DNA of 64,000 nucleotides from the NCBI RefSeq assembly GCF_036711975.1, contig NC_091967.1:1426001-1490000 (forward strand), given 5' to 3'. The position numbers and the translations under genes are program-made. Positions 10,591 to 23,645 of this stretch are shown here, one piece after another. The DNA comes from Onthophagus taurus (lineage: Eukaryota; Arthropoda; Insecta; Coleoptera; Scarabaeidae). Each line of letters begins with the position of its first letter. Positions within the stretch are counted from its first letter, which is position 1. The notes under the pieces are model-generated. The model searched no databases and was not told the origin of the DNA. It saw nothing but the letters and a program-made list of their open reading frames with translations.

Positions 10591-13500
10591 TTATTTCCAC
10601 ACTTTAATCACACCATCTATTGATCCGGTGACCATAAAACATTGTGAAGCTTTACAAATGGTAATATCAGTGATTGAATTTATATGGCCCATTGGTGGGG
10701 GTTCTGGACCAGCTCGAGGAACTTCGTCTGCTTTTCCCGCATTCTTTTTATCGTCTAATATTGAAGGTAACGTTTCAACAACGACAGGAATACCGTCGAT
10801 TAAACGTTCATGGTATTTCACGGTACAACCCATTAATGGATCGATGGCTTTGTGAATAGCAATTCTAGAATTTGGAGGGTCTTCTAAATCGAAATAACGA
10901 ACGCGTCCATCGTGTCCACCAGCTAATAAAAATCCATTTCTGTCTATTAAACCTGTATACATTGTCCAGATTCCTTCATCTTTCATCTAAAATTAAAAAA
11001 ATTATTATTAATTTTTCTTTTAATATTTATTAATGTTAGTTGTTACAGATAATAGTGATATTACAGTGAATTTCACTTAATATGCAATAAACAAAAATAT
11101 ATCATAGAAATCAGGGTATACCTACTTTCTAGTTCTGGGTCTAGTATTAGTTCTAGTTTTAGAGTAATAGAAATATCCAACATAGTGATATTTTATACTA
11201 ACTAGCGCTCTATCCAGAAACATTCTAGTTTAGCCGTCAGTGGCGAAAAAAATTTTGAGGTGCCACGCACAAAGAAGTGCATTTTGAGCGTCTACATTTC
11301 AATTAGGTATATAAACGAATCTATAAACATTTATTTTTGAACAATTTAAAAAGATTTGTAGAAATATTTTACTTTCACAATCCAAAAACCAAACAAAAAT
11401 TAAAAAGATCCATTATTAAATTTTTGCGTCAATATCCTATTCTATTTTTTTATTAATTTTTAATTTAGTCTTTAATTTTCAAAGATATCGGCATGTCTCG
11501 GCTCCTAGAATACGTCGTTCGGTTATCCTCGTCATAGGCTACTTGTCTGCAATAAAGGATGTTGGCTTATACATCCTAATACGTCCGCTCATTCTAAAAC
11601 TGTTGGTTGAAGTAAATTGGTTTCGTAAATTGCGATGACGCGTAATTAATATTGAGTGAATTTGTTTAGGTTGAACGATTTAATTTAAAATAATGTTAAG
11701 GTTTATACTAACTGGTTCCAAATATAGTTATATATGATTATTTTATATTTATGTATAAAAATTAAAAAACACGATTTTGTCCCAGAGTCCTCCCTCACGA
11801 GCTTTTCTTAAAGCTGACCATACATGGCGGTTCTTGCGGCGTCGCATGCAGCGACGCCAAAAGTCGAGCCACATGAAGCATCGTGTATAGGGAAGCGTCA
11901 GGACTCATGCGACGGCATCGACAGCGGCGACGGATTCAAGACCGTGGCAGTCTCCGGCGCCTTGCAAAAGTCAACATATATGGGATTGCGACGTTCGCCG
12001 AAAAAGATTTTTGGGAAAAATTTATAGGTTTATATAGAATGTACCCATGTTTATGGGACTCAAAATCAAAAAATTATATCAACAAAAACTTAAAAACTAC
12101 CGCCGTAAATGAGCTTGTAAAATTATCTACCAGTATTTAGTTTTCTGCTAGCAATATTTAATCTTCTACAAGCAGTATTAGTATTCTGCAACCAATTTGT
12201 AGTATATTGGTAGCAGTAGCTAGCCTTGTATAAACAATATCTATCTTTTTAAGCAATTTGTAGTATTGTATGGATAGTATTTGTCTTCCGCAAGGAATTT
12301 TTGGTCCTGTATTGGAAGTGTTTAGTCTTCTGCAAGCAGTATTAGTATTCTGGAACCAATTCCTTGGGTATTGGTAGCAGTACCTAACCTTCTATAGATA
12401 ATATATATCTTCTGCAAACAGTTTCTAGTAGTGTATAGGTAGTATTTGTCTTCCGCAAGGAATTTGTGGTCCTCTATAGGAAGTATTTAGTCTTCTGCAA
12501 GCAGTATTAGTATTCTGCAACCAATTTGTAGTATATTGGTAGCAGTAGCTAGCCTTGTATAAACAATATCTATCTTTTTAAGCAATTTGTAGTATTGTAT
12601 AGGTAGTATTTGTCTTCCGCAAGGAATTTTTGGTCCTGTATAGGAAGTATTTAGTCTTCTGCAAGCAGTATTAGTATTCTGGAACCAATTCCTTGGGTAT
12701 TGGTAGCAGTACCTAACCTTCCATAGATAATATATATCTTCTGCAAACAGTTTCTAGTAGTGTATAGGTAGTATTTGTCTTCCGCAAGGAATTTTTGGTC
12801 CTCTATAGGAAGTATTTAGTCTTCTGCAAGCAGTATTAGTATTCTGCAACCAATTTGTAGTATATTGGTAGCAGTAGCTAGCCTTGTATAAACAATATCT
12901 ATCTTTTTAAGCAATTTGTAGTATTGTATAGGTAGTATTTGTCTTCCGCAAGGAATTTTTGGTCCTGTATTGGAAGTGTTTAGTCTTCTGCAAGCAGTAT
13001 TAGTATTCTGGAACCAATTCCTTGGGTATTGGTAGCAGTACCTAACCTTCCATAGATAATATATATCTTCTGCAAACAGTTTCTAGTAGTGTATAGGTAG
13101 TATTTGTCTTCCGCAAGGAATTTTTGGTCCTCTATAGGAAGTATTTAGTCTTCTGCAAGCAGTATTAGTATTCTGCAACCAATTTGTAGTATATTGGTAG
13201 CAGTAGCTAGCCTTGTATAAACAATATCTATCTTTTTAAGCAATTTGTAGTATTGTATAGGTAGTATTTGTCTTCCGCAAGGAATTTTTGGTCCTGTATA
13301 GGAAGTATTTAGTCTTCTGCAAGCAGTATTAGTATTCTAGAACCAATTCCTTGGATACTGGTAGCAGTACCTAGCCTTCCATAGGTAATATCTATCTTCT
13401 GCAAACAGTTTCTAGTATTGTATAGGTAGTATTTGTCTTCCGCAAGGAATTTTTGGTCCTCTATAGGAAGTATTTAGTCTTCTGCAAGCAGTATTAGTAT

Positions 13501-16500
13501 TCTGGAACCAATTCCTTGGGTATTGGTAGCAGTACCTAGCCTTCCATAGATAATATCTATCTTCTGCAAACAGTTTCTAGTATTGTATAGGTAGTATTTG
13601 TTTTCCGCAAGGAATTTTTGGTCCTCTATAGGAAGTATTTAGTCTTCTGCAAGCAGTATTAGTATTCTGGAACCAATTCCTTGGGTATTGGTAGCAGTAC
13701 CTAGCCTTCCATAGACAATATCTATCTTCTGCAAACAGTTTCTAGTATTGTATAGGTAGTATTTGTCTTTCGCAAGGAATTTTTGGTCCTCTATAGGAAG
13801 TATTTAGTCTTCTGCAAGCAGTATTAGTATTCTGGAACCAATTCCTTGGGTATTGGTAGCAGTACCTAGCCTTCCATAGATAATATCTATCTTCTGCAAA
13901 CAGTTTCTAGTATTGTATAGGTAGTATTTGTCTTCCGCAAGGAATTTTTGGTCCTCTATAGGAAGTATTTAGTCTTCTGCAAGCAGTATTAGTATTCTGG
14001 AACCAATTCCTTGGGTATTGGTAGCAGTACCTAGCCTTCCATAGATAATATCTATCTTCTGCAAACAGTTTCTAGTATTGTATAGGTAGTATTTGTCTTC
14101 CGCAAGGAATTTTTGGTCCTCTATAGGAAGTATTTAGTCTTCTGCAAGCAGTATTAGTATTCTGGAACTAATTCCTTGGGTATTGGTAGCAGTACCTAGC
14201 CTTCTATAGATAATATCTATCTTCTGCAAACAGTTTCTAGTATTGTATAGGTAGTATTTGTCTTCCGCAAGGAATTTTTGGTCCTCTATAGGAAGTATTT
14301 AGTCTTCTGCAAGCAGTATTAGTATTCTGGAACCAATTCCTTGGGTATTAGTAGCAGTACCTAGCCTTCCATAGATAATATCTATCTTCTGCAAACAGTT
14401 TCTAGTATTGTATAGGTAGTATTTGTCTTCCGCAAGGAATTTTTGGTCCTTTATAGGAAGTATTTAGTCTTCTGCAAGTAGTATTGGTATGCTGCACCTA
14501 ATTTCTTGGCTATTGTCTGGTCAGGTATGCATTAGTATAGGTCCGTCGATAACGGTTAAAGAAGTGCGGCACGACGCCACAAGAGTCTACGTGTGTAGGC
14601 GGTTAAGCTCTGCCGCATGCGACAACTCATCATACAGAGTCATCGTGTATGGGCTGCTTAAGACGGCCGAATACTCAGGGTTATCATAAGGACGTCGCCT
14701 TTTTCCAAACAAAACTTTTCCTTTGTAAAACTACCTAATGCCTGTACTATTAAGCTATGTTACATTTTATATGGGACAGTGCAAGTACATAGTAGTTTCG
14801 TAACTATGATTAAAATTAAGGGGGTTTTTCATATAACTTTTTGGTCAAAACCACTTTTCCTCCAAGTTACAGCCATCTAAAATTAAGGGAAAGAAATTGT
14901 TTTTCTTTAATAAGTCCACTATGAAGGAATTTGGAAATTTGGCAGATAATTGTTACTAATAAGGTGACATTTTTTGACGATTTTTATAACCCTATAATGT
15001 AATTACAAGGGTGTGAAAAAATCCACCCCTATAATACTTGCATCAGAACTTTTTAATGCGTCCACATTTTTTATCCACATGCGCAACTTTCTTGTTTTTT
15101 AACATTTCCTCCTAAAATCGTTAGTTTGTCCATAAAAAAATACTTAAACCTATTTGACATAATCTCTTCGTCTTCGAGAAGATGGACATTTTTCAAGAAT
15201 TGTCGATTGCAGACGTTCACGAGAAGTACGTAATGTAGCATTAGAAGAAGAAGTTCTTAATTTAATTGAGAACTCTCCTGGAACCAGTACAAGAAAAATT
15301 TGTCAACAATTAAACGGGGTAAAATCGTGCGTCGCTGCTGAAGGGCGGCATTTCAACATTTATTATGATTATTAATATTTTCTTAACGTTGTTATTATTT
15401 GTTTTTGTAGTTTTGTTAATTGTTAGTGTCTGTGTATTATTATTTTTTTTTTTGATCAAATTAACAATTTTGAGGGAAACTGTTCTTAATATTTAAAAAT
15501 TTGTCATTATGACATCAACCTATGATGATATTTTTGATAAATATATTTTTACATAAATGATATTGATGATATTTTTACATAAATAATAACCATACTGTGC
15601 CAATTTGTGTTAAATAGGTCTGAGTACTATTTTATGTTATGTATGTTATAAAAAGATTTATTAATGGTCAAAAAAAATGCTTACATTATTAACTGATAAT
15701 GGAGGTGCTGCACTAGTCCATAAAACTTTTTCTCTAGCACCAGTCTCAACGTTCCACATTGTAATTTCATTGTTTGATTGATAACTGGCTATGATCCAAG
15801 AATCTCTTTTGGGATGACAAAGAACTTTACGTACTCTCGCGCCTTTTAACACAAAAACAAATTTATTTATTTGTTTAATTTTCATTTTATATTGTTATCT
15901 TACCACTAGGATGTTTGATTGTAGAAACGGGTAATTGAAATCGAAGATCCCAAGTGATATGATATCCAAAGTCCGTTGCGACGGTAACCCAACTCTGATG
16001 GGAATTGACACAGAAACTAGTCGGGTAACCTCTTTTAATCCCATTCTCCAGCCTCCAAGCCTCCCTCGGGGATCGTAAGTCCCAACCGACCAAAGACCCG
16101 AATAACGTCGAATAAACAAGGACGCTTTGTGGACCTGAATCCCAATATTGTAACTCAAGCGCCTTTACATCTCGTTTCCGATCCAAATGTCTCACTTCGC
16201 TTAAAGATAATCTTGAAAAATTATAAAAATACTTTAAAAAGATTTGATTTAGTTTAGTTAAGAATTAATGGCCCATGAAATCTGAATGAAAATTCCCTTA
16301 ATATATGTGTAATGATCACGTTAATATATAAATAACTAATTTTCTCACCTACTACTTCCACTATCGATTTGTAAAACTAAAACCGACCCATCAACTGATG
16401 AAGCAGCCATGGTTCCTTTATTCCCACAAACAGCTAATCCCGTTAATTTCGGATTTCCGGGAAATCGATAACATTGCCTGGATCTATTCGCTATATTTTT

Positions 16501-19500
16501 CCCTTCGATTTTCGCGCAATCCCAAACGCGAACGAATCCGTCTTTAGAAGCGCTAGCGAAAAGCGACGAATCCGGGATGTGAACCAATTTTTTAACCGCA
16601 CCTTTGTGTTCGTGAAGATGAGCTATCAAGGAACCTTTTAATTTCCAACCGGGCGGAGGAATCGGAGTTTCCCAAGCTGTGTTTATTGCCCATTCTCTAC
16701 ATCTAAGAACATTTTTCGATTTATATTAAAACATAAATAAACAGAAACAAGAAAATTACCGTAAAGCTTCACTGTATTTATCTTGTTGCCTTAAAAGTAA
16801 TCGACGTAATTCTGTACTACAATCTGATGTTCTATCTAAATAACAAAAAAAATTATGAATTAATATAAATTAAGGTCAAGTTAAATAGAGAATTTTTTTA
16901 AAAATTACATTGTACATATGATCGCTCATGGACACTAAAGTTTGATGAAGGTTCTGTGGTGTGAGTTGGTGATGATGATCTCGAATTAGATTTTCCTTGT
17001 ACAGCAGATATAGAACCATCATTTTGTCTTGTGGAATTATCAGAACTATAAAAACAAGAACAAAATAAAAAATTTAGATTAATTTTGTTTTGAAAAACCT
17101 TGAATATGGAAGTTTCTGTGTCACTCTACTCTCCAAATTTAAAACATGACCTGCATTAGGAACCGTTAAAATAATAATTTTCCCCTCCATTAGATTATCA
17201 TCAATATGTTTTTTATGTTTTCCATATCTCAAAATTTTTTGTTTGTATTTTATTAATCTATCTTCAATAAACTCATTTAATCCATACTCTTCCAATCGCC
17301 TTATTAACTACAAAAACAAATTTATTTAACTAATTTAAGACTAAATAATATTTTAAAAAAATCACCGTTTTTGTAGCTGCTGTTGCTTCTGATAACATTT
17401 GATGCCCAGGAACTTTATCTTGCTTAATCATATCTCTAATTTCCTTTCTCCTATTTAAAGTAGTAATGAAGTTTTCAAAATCAGCGCAACGAAGAACGCT
17501 ATCATAAATAGGTCTTGGAATTGGATCTTTTAATGATGCCAATAATCTATGAGGACTAAAAGAAAATTATTTAAAAAATTTAATGATTTAATTCAACGAA
17601 TTAAGTTACTGCGTTATTTCAATTAATTCGTATTTTTGCGATTCGGTTAAAAGAGGCATTATTTTCACTGCAACATCTAAATTATTCATTGTTTGGGTGA
17701 GTTTCGTTATGAAATTAGCTGCAGATTGCCGAATCCACAAACTTGGATGTACCAGAAATAAAGAACACTCCATAACTAAACCAACCATCATTTCTTTGGG
17801 AAATAGGGCCACTTCTGTTAAATGTTCCATACATTTTAATGTTTTTACGATTACAAATTCGGAAACATCCCTCATTCCCTATTAAAATAAATGTTAATAC
17901 ATATTATGTTTGCGTTAAATTAATTTATTTTACTTGAACAAATAGAGGTTTTAAAACTGCTGTGCTGTGCCAACCTAAACAAGCAGCAATTCCGACGATT
18001 GCATCGAAAAATGTGGCACGAAGTTCTTTGTCATCTTTATCGTTTAGAAATGTAATCATATGCGATAATAATATGTCATTAGCTGTAAAATTAATTAATT
18101 AATTAATACTTTTGAATTAATAAAAATTATGTTACGTACACATTTGATGTCCAAAAAACATACATAATTTGGCCACATTATGATTAACTAACGTTCTTTT
18201 AACTAAAGGTGATGTGTCTGATAATAAAGGTCCAACCATTTGTTTAATCATTTCGTGTAAAGCTTGTAGCTCAGCATCGTAATTAATTTTCGGCGCATTA
18301 GTTCTGCTTGATTTATCATTACAATCAACAACCGTTTGATGAAGATATTGTAACGCAATATGAGCTAATTGCCCGATGTGTTTAGCAAATTCTGTTCGGA
18401 CACAAACATTCCTATCGGTCGCCAATGGAGCTAAACCCGGTAAAATATAATCAGGAAAAACATTTGCGTCGGATCTAGGTACATCTTTAACAAAATCCAA
18501 ACAAGTTGTTATGGTTCGAATTGCAACCACTTTCACTCTTGGGTTTGAATCATGTGTTAAATGCATCTAAAACACTTTTATTATTAAAATTTTATTAAAA
18601 TTGTACAAAAATATTACCATATAAGGTAATAATCGATCTAAAATAGTTTCTTCATTTGCATGTTTCGCCAATTCCAACATTACATCTAAACATTGTAACT
18701 TTGCCGAACAATCATGAAGACCCCTCACGCAAGAAGTAACCAAAGAAATAATAATAACCAATCCATCGGCACGATTTGCATGGTCATCAACATCTATAAT
18801 CATTTCGTTACTTAAATCGCAATCGCTTCGTTTCGAAGAGAACAAATTAACCACACTTGAAACTTCCTTCTTTATTCGTGCCATCTTTTCATCACAAGAT
18901 AAAATTGGACTTGCAGAAAAATCCAACATATACGGTTGCAAAAATGTGTAGAAATAATGAGGGAAAAGTCGCCCACGTTCTTGTGATAAATAACTTTCAG
19001 CAGATAAACGTTGCGTAGGATCTTTTTGAATCATACTGGTGAGAAGTGATTTTAAATAAGGGTCATCAATTTTATCAAGATGTCTTTGTGGGGAGTATTC
19101 ATTATTTCGATATGCTAAAAGTTGAGAATATTCAAAAGGACTATGCCCTTCATTCCATAATTCCAATAAAGCACATCTTCAAAAAAGAATCAGTGTTAAA
19201 TGTACTATTTAACTCGGTCGGCAATTGCCAATAGAAATTTATTATTACACAAATATTAATCTTCTAGGTCTAGTGTTAGTTCTAGTTTTACACTAGCACT
19301 ATCACTAGAACTAACACAAGACCTAGAACTAGAATCATTCGGGATTCTAGTTCTAATCTAGAGATTTTCTGTCACTTTGAGGTTAATGAATTATTTAAAA
19401 AATCACACAATCTGTATTTGCTGCAATTAATTGATGATAATTTATATCCCAAATTGAAGCTAAAATCGCCTATTTTAGGGTAATGCATAATAATGTTATG

Positions 19501-22500
19501 GTTAACAACAAAATTTCCTTAAAAAAAATTGTTAACATACATATTTGTTCATTTTTAACACTTTGAGGTTAGTTTAAATAAAAAATATTAACTTTTCCTT
19601 AATAAACTAGTCGGTTATTATATATTGTATGAAAGAGGACGTTTTTAGCTTTAATTTGATGTAAAAATAACACCTTAATCTCTAAAAATAAAGTTGAAAT
19701 GATTTTTAGAGATTTTTCTGTCATTTTGAGGTTAATGAAACGTTTAATAAATCGTACAATCTGAGTTTGTCGGAATTAATTGATGATTTATATCTTAAAT
19801 CAAAGCTAAAATCGTCTATTTTAATGAATTCCATAAAAATATTATAGTTAATAATGATATTTTCATCAAAAATAAGTTTTAAGTTATTTATTCATTTTTG
19901 ACACTTTGAGGTTAGTTTAAATAAAAAAATCTCTATTTTTTTCTTAATAAATTCGTCGATTATTATATATTGTACGAAAGGGGACGTTTCTAGCTTTAAT
20001 TTGATGTAAAAATAACAGTTTAATCTCTAAAAATAAAGTTGAAATTATTTTTAGAGATATTTCTGTCATTTTGAGGTTAATGAAACGTTTAATAAATCGT
20101 ACAATCTGTATTTATTGGAATTAATTGATGATTTATATCTTAAATCAAAGCTAAAATCGTCTATTTTAATGAATTCCATAAAAATATTATAGTTAATAAT
20201 GATATTTTCATCAAAAATAAGTTTTAAGTTATTTTTTCATTTTTGACACTTTGAGGTTAGTTTAAATTAAAAAAATCTTTATTTTTTTCTTAATAAATTC
20301 GTCGATTATTATATATTGTACGAAAGAGGACGTTTCTAGCTTTAATTTGATGTAAAAATAACACCTTAATCTCTAAAAATAAAGCTGAAATGATTTTTAG
20401 AGATTTTTCTGTCATTTTGAGGTTAATGAAACGTTTAATAAATCGTACAATCTGTATTTGTCGGAATTAATTGATGATTTATATCTTAAATCAAAGCTAA
20501 AATCGTCTATTTTAATGAATTCCATAAAAATATTATAGTTTATAATGATATTTTCATCAAAAATAAGTTTTAAGTTATTTATTCATTTTTGACACTTTGA
20601 GGTTAGTTTAAATTAAAAAAATCTTTATTTTTTTCTTAATAAACTCGTCGATTGTTATATATTGTACGAAAGAGAACGTTTCTAGCTTTAATTTGATGTA
20701 AAAATAACAGCTTAATCTCCAAAAATAAAGATGAAATGATTTTTAGAGATTTTACTGTCATTTTGAGGTTAATGAAACGTTTAATAAATCGTACAATCTG
20801 TATTTGTGGGAATTAATTGATGATTTATATCTTAAATCAAAGCTAAAATCGTCTATTTTAATGAATTCCATAAAAATATTATAGTTAATAGTGATATTTT
20901 CATCAAAAATAAGTTTTAAGTTATTTATTCATTTTTGACACTTTGAGGTTAGTTTAAATAAAAAAATCTTTATTTTTTTCTTAATAAATTCGTCGATTAT
21001 TATATATTGTACGAAAGAGGACGTTTTTAGCTTTAATTTGATGTAAAAATAACAGCTTAATCTCTAAAAATAAAGCTGAAATGATTTTTAGAGATTTTTC
21101 TGTCATTTTGAGGTTAATGAAACGTTTAATAAATCGTACAATCTGTATTTGTTGGAATTAATTGATGATTTATATCTTAAATCAAAGCTAAAATCGTCTA
21201 TTTTAATGAATTCCATAAAAATATTATAGTTAATATTGATATTTTCATCAAAAATAAGTTTTAAGTTATCTATTCATTTTTGACACTTTGAGGTTAGTTT
21301 AAATAAAAAAATCTCTATTTTTTTCTTAATAAACTCGTCGATTATTATATATTGTACGAAAGAGGACGTTTCTAGCTTTAATTTGATGTAAAAATAACAC
21401 CTTAATCTCTAAAAATAAAGCTGAAATGATTTTTAGAGATTTTTCTGTCATTTTGAGGTTAATGAAACGTTTAATAAATCGTACAATCTGTATTTGTCGG
21501 AATTAATTGATGATTTATATCTTAAATCAAAGCTAAAATCGTCTATTTTAATGAATTCCATAAAAATATTATAGTTTATAATGATATTTTCATCAAAAAT
21601 AAGTTTTAAGTTATTTATTCATTTTTGACACTTTGAGGTTAGTTTAAATTAAAAAAATCTTTATTTTTTTCTTAATAAACTCGTCGATTGTTATATATTG
21701 TACGAAAGAGAACGTTTTTAGCTTTAATTTGATGTAAAAATGACACCTTAATCTCTAAAAATAAAGTTGAAATGATTTTTCGAGATTTTTCTGTCATTTT
21801 GAGGTTAGTGAAACGTTTAATAAATCGTACAATATGTATTTGTTGGAATTAATTGATGATTTATATCTTAAATCAAAGCTAAAACCGTCTATTTTAATGA
21901 ATTCCATAAAAATATTATAGTTAATAATGATATTTTCATCAAAAATAAGTTTTAAGTTATTTATTCATTTTTGACACTTTGAGGTTAGTTTAAATAAAAA
22001 AATCTCAACTTTTCCTTAATAAACTCGTCGATTATTATATATTGTACGAAAGAGGACGTTTCTAGCTTTAATTTGATGTAAAAATAACACCTTAATCTCT
22101 AAAAATAAAGCTGAAATGATTTTTAGAGATTTTTCTGTCATTTTGAGGTTAATGAAACGTTTAATAAATCGTACAATCTGTATTTGTTGGAATTAATTGA
22201 TGATTTATATCTTAAATCAAAGCTAAAACCGTCTATTTTAATGAATTCTATAAAAATGTTATAATTAATAATGATATTTTCATCAAAAATAAGTTTTAAG
22301 TTATTTTTCATTTTTGACACTTTGAGGTTAGTTTAAATTAAAAAAATCTTTATTTTTTTCTTAATAAATTCGTCGATTATTATATATTGTACGAAAGAGG
22401 ACGTTTTTAGCTTTAATTTGATGTAAAAATGACACCTTAATCTCTAAAAATAAAGTTGAAATGATTTTTCGAGATTTTTCTGTCATTTTGAGGTTAGTGA

Positions 22501-23645
22501 AACGTTTAATAAATCGTACAATATGTATTTGTTGGAATTAATTGATGATTTATATCTTAAATCAAAGCTAAAACCGTCTATTTTAATGAATTCTATAAAA
22601 ATATTATAGTTAATAATGATATTTTCATCAAAAATAAGTTTTAAGTTATTTATTCATTTTTGACACTTTGAGGTTAGTTTAAATAAAAAAAATCTTTATT
22701 TTTTTCTTAATAAATTCGTCGATTATTATATATTGTACGAAAGAGAACGTTTTTAGCTTTAATTTGATGTAAAAATAACATCTTAATCTCTAAAAATAAA
22801 GTTGAAATGATTTTTAGGGATTTCAATTTGAAAACACACAGTTCACGTGCGTGTATTAAAAACTAAAAATAAATCTTAATTAAATAATTACCCAGCCGAA
22901 AATATATCCATAGATGGTTTCAAATCATCTGAACTACAAATATTTTCATTAAACAAACTTGTTGAGTCTAAAGTAACTAATTTTTTAAATCTTTCTGGTG
23001 CAATATAACAAACTCTTCTTCGAGAAGTATCAAAAAAATATGTATAATCAGCAGGATTATCTTCAGGTAAAAATGTTGGTTTAAAAGGGGCAAAATCGAC
23101 TAATCTTAACCAATTCCACGAAGTAATCGTGATATTCTCCAATTTAATATCACCATGGCAAACTCCAACTTTGTGGCATTGATTCAAAGCGTATAAAACT
23201 TGAAATGTTATCCAACGTTTTTCCAAATTTGTTAAAAACGGTCTTGTACTAATTCGATCGTACAAACTAAACTTAACGTACTCTCGAGTGAGAAATCCAG
23301 CTTTATCAAGTAATTCAATTTTTTGAAATGGTAAACAATTTATGGCTGTAGTTAGTTTTGAACGAATTTGTTCTAAACATTCTCTGTACGGTTGTAAGGG
23401 TAATGTAGGATCGTGAATAGCAAATACTTTTACTACGACGAAACCTTCCGGTGATTTTGCTCTAGCTACTTTTAAGAAACGTGTGCTTCCCAAACTATCT
23501 CAAAAATAATATTATATTAGATAGGTATTAAATTGTTATTTTTTTAAACTTACCTTGAGTCAAACTTATAATCACTGTGTTCAGCTAAATAGTGTTCTAC
23601 AGGGAAAATTTGCGAAGGGGCTATTCCTACTAATTGATTCCCCAT
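10591..23645 (-). CDS. PIK3R4: PIK3R4 / Vps15, regulatory subunit of class III PI3-kinase (14 exons)
   Basis: The product is the Vps15 scaffold of the Vps34 lipid kinase complex, which makes PI3P for autophagy and endosomal sorting. Exons (minus strand): 23645-23554, 23494-22892, 19176-18618, 18566-18140, 18082-17934, 17878-17610, 17555-17366, 17307-17099, 17045-16909, 16835-16760, 16702-16349, 16199-15904, 15842-15685, 10986-10591. All junctions are GT..AG and in phase, giving 1304 residues (family about 1360). The N-terminus [13 protein letters not shown] carries the myristoylation-type Gly2. The kinase-like domain (about 25-330) has HGDIKLEN (about 144) and DFA instead of DFG (about 164), as in the family. 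HEAT-like repeats follow, then WD40 repeats from about 900 to the C-terminus, ending DGVIKVWK. Introns 2 (3.7 kb) and 13 (4.7 kb) contain satellites; the rest are short. Confidence 0.97.
11134..11240. repeat. CTAG-rich dispersed repeat, copy in PIK3R4 intron 13
   Basis: The text alternates GGTCTAGTATTAGTTCTAG and similar words and ends with AACATTCTAGTTTAGCCGTC. The same vocabulary recurs at 19257-19357, 47741-47772, 59630-59870 and in each ~980-bp unit of 59.8-62.6 kb. It looks like the terminal part of a dispersed non-autonomous element. This copy is degraded. Confidence 0.55.
11815..12119. other. GC-rich left flank of the minisatellite, with a perfect 8-bp hairpin
   Basis: About 200 bp here are much more GC-rich than the surroundings. 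At 11838-11858 GGCGTCGC and GCGACGCC form a perfect 8-bp stem with a 5-nt loop. The words CATCGTGTAT and GCATGC also occur in the GC-rich sequence on the other side of the array (14540-14690). Possible short open frames look like a by-product of base composition. The pair of flanks suggests the array lies inside one mobile element, but no terminal repeats were found. Confidence 0.45.
12120..14500 (+). repeat. 164/165-bp minisatellite in PIK3R4 intron 13, partly in 329-bp dimers
   Basis: The anchor GGAAT after TTCCGCAA falls at 12294, 12459, 12623, 12788, 12952, 13117, 13281, 13446, 13611, 13776, 13941, 14106, 14271 and 14436. The spacing alternates 165/164 up to 13446 and is then exactly 165. 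In the first half two variants alternate (one with GCAACCAATTTGTAGTATATT, the other with GGAACCAATTCCTTGGGTATT); in the second half only the second type occurs. Each unit is itself about four diverged ~41-bp sub-repeats sharing words such as TCTTCTGCAA and TAGTATT. The array is intronic and is removed by splicing in the PIK3R4 model. Confidence 0.95.
14500..15684. other. Right flank of the minisatellite and remaining intron sequence
   Basis: Positions 14540-14690 are GC-rich and mirror the left flank in composition and in the words GCATGCGAC and CATCGTGTATGG. The rest is AT-rich intron DNA with one transposase remnant at 15130-15380, annotated separately. No host exon is seen. Confidence 0.4.
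15130..15380 (+). pseudogene. Internally deleted mariner-type transposase remnant
   Basis: The plus strand reads [20 protein letters not shown] and then [22 protein letters not shown], the second helix-turn-helix of DUF4817-type mariner transposases. It passes straight into [12 protein letters not shown], which resembles the C-terminal end of the same family (xxEGRHFxHL). The DDE core is missing, as in many non-autonomous derivatives. No clear terminal repeats were found. Confidence 0.6.
19257..19357. repeat. CTAG-rich palindromic repeat at the edge of the 345-bp satellite
   Basis: This contains GGTCTAGTGTTAGTTCTAG followed by the inverted words CACTAGAACTAACACAAGAC, then CTAGAATCATTCGGGATTC. 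It therefore folds on itself and matches the copy at 59630-59700 almost word for word. It directly abuts the first 345-bp satellite unit in PIK3R4 intron 2. Confidence 0.75.
19360..22815 (+). repeat. 345-bp satellite array (~10 units) in PIK3R4 intron 2
   Basis: The anchor CTGTCA(T/C)TTTGAGGTTA recurs near 19368, 19717, 20062, 20408, 20754, 21099, 21444, 21790, 22134 and 22479, with spacing 344-349 bp. Units share TGATGATTTATATCTTAAATC and TTGACACTTTGAGGTTAGTT. The first unit is most diverged. Some variants recur at a distance: the 20408 and 21444 units share one set of differences and the 21790 and 22479 units another, which suggests multi-unit duplication. No coding content. Confidence 0.95.

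Noticed and set aside
11824..12140. Two overlapping GC-rich open frames before the minisatellite
   Set aside because: They run into repeat sequence, have no family resemblance and no splice context; they are a result of GC-rich composition.
22138..22320. 60-codon minus-strand open frame in the satellite
   Set aside because: It lies within a 345-bp satellite unit and is not open in the other units.
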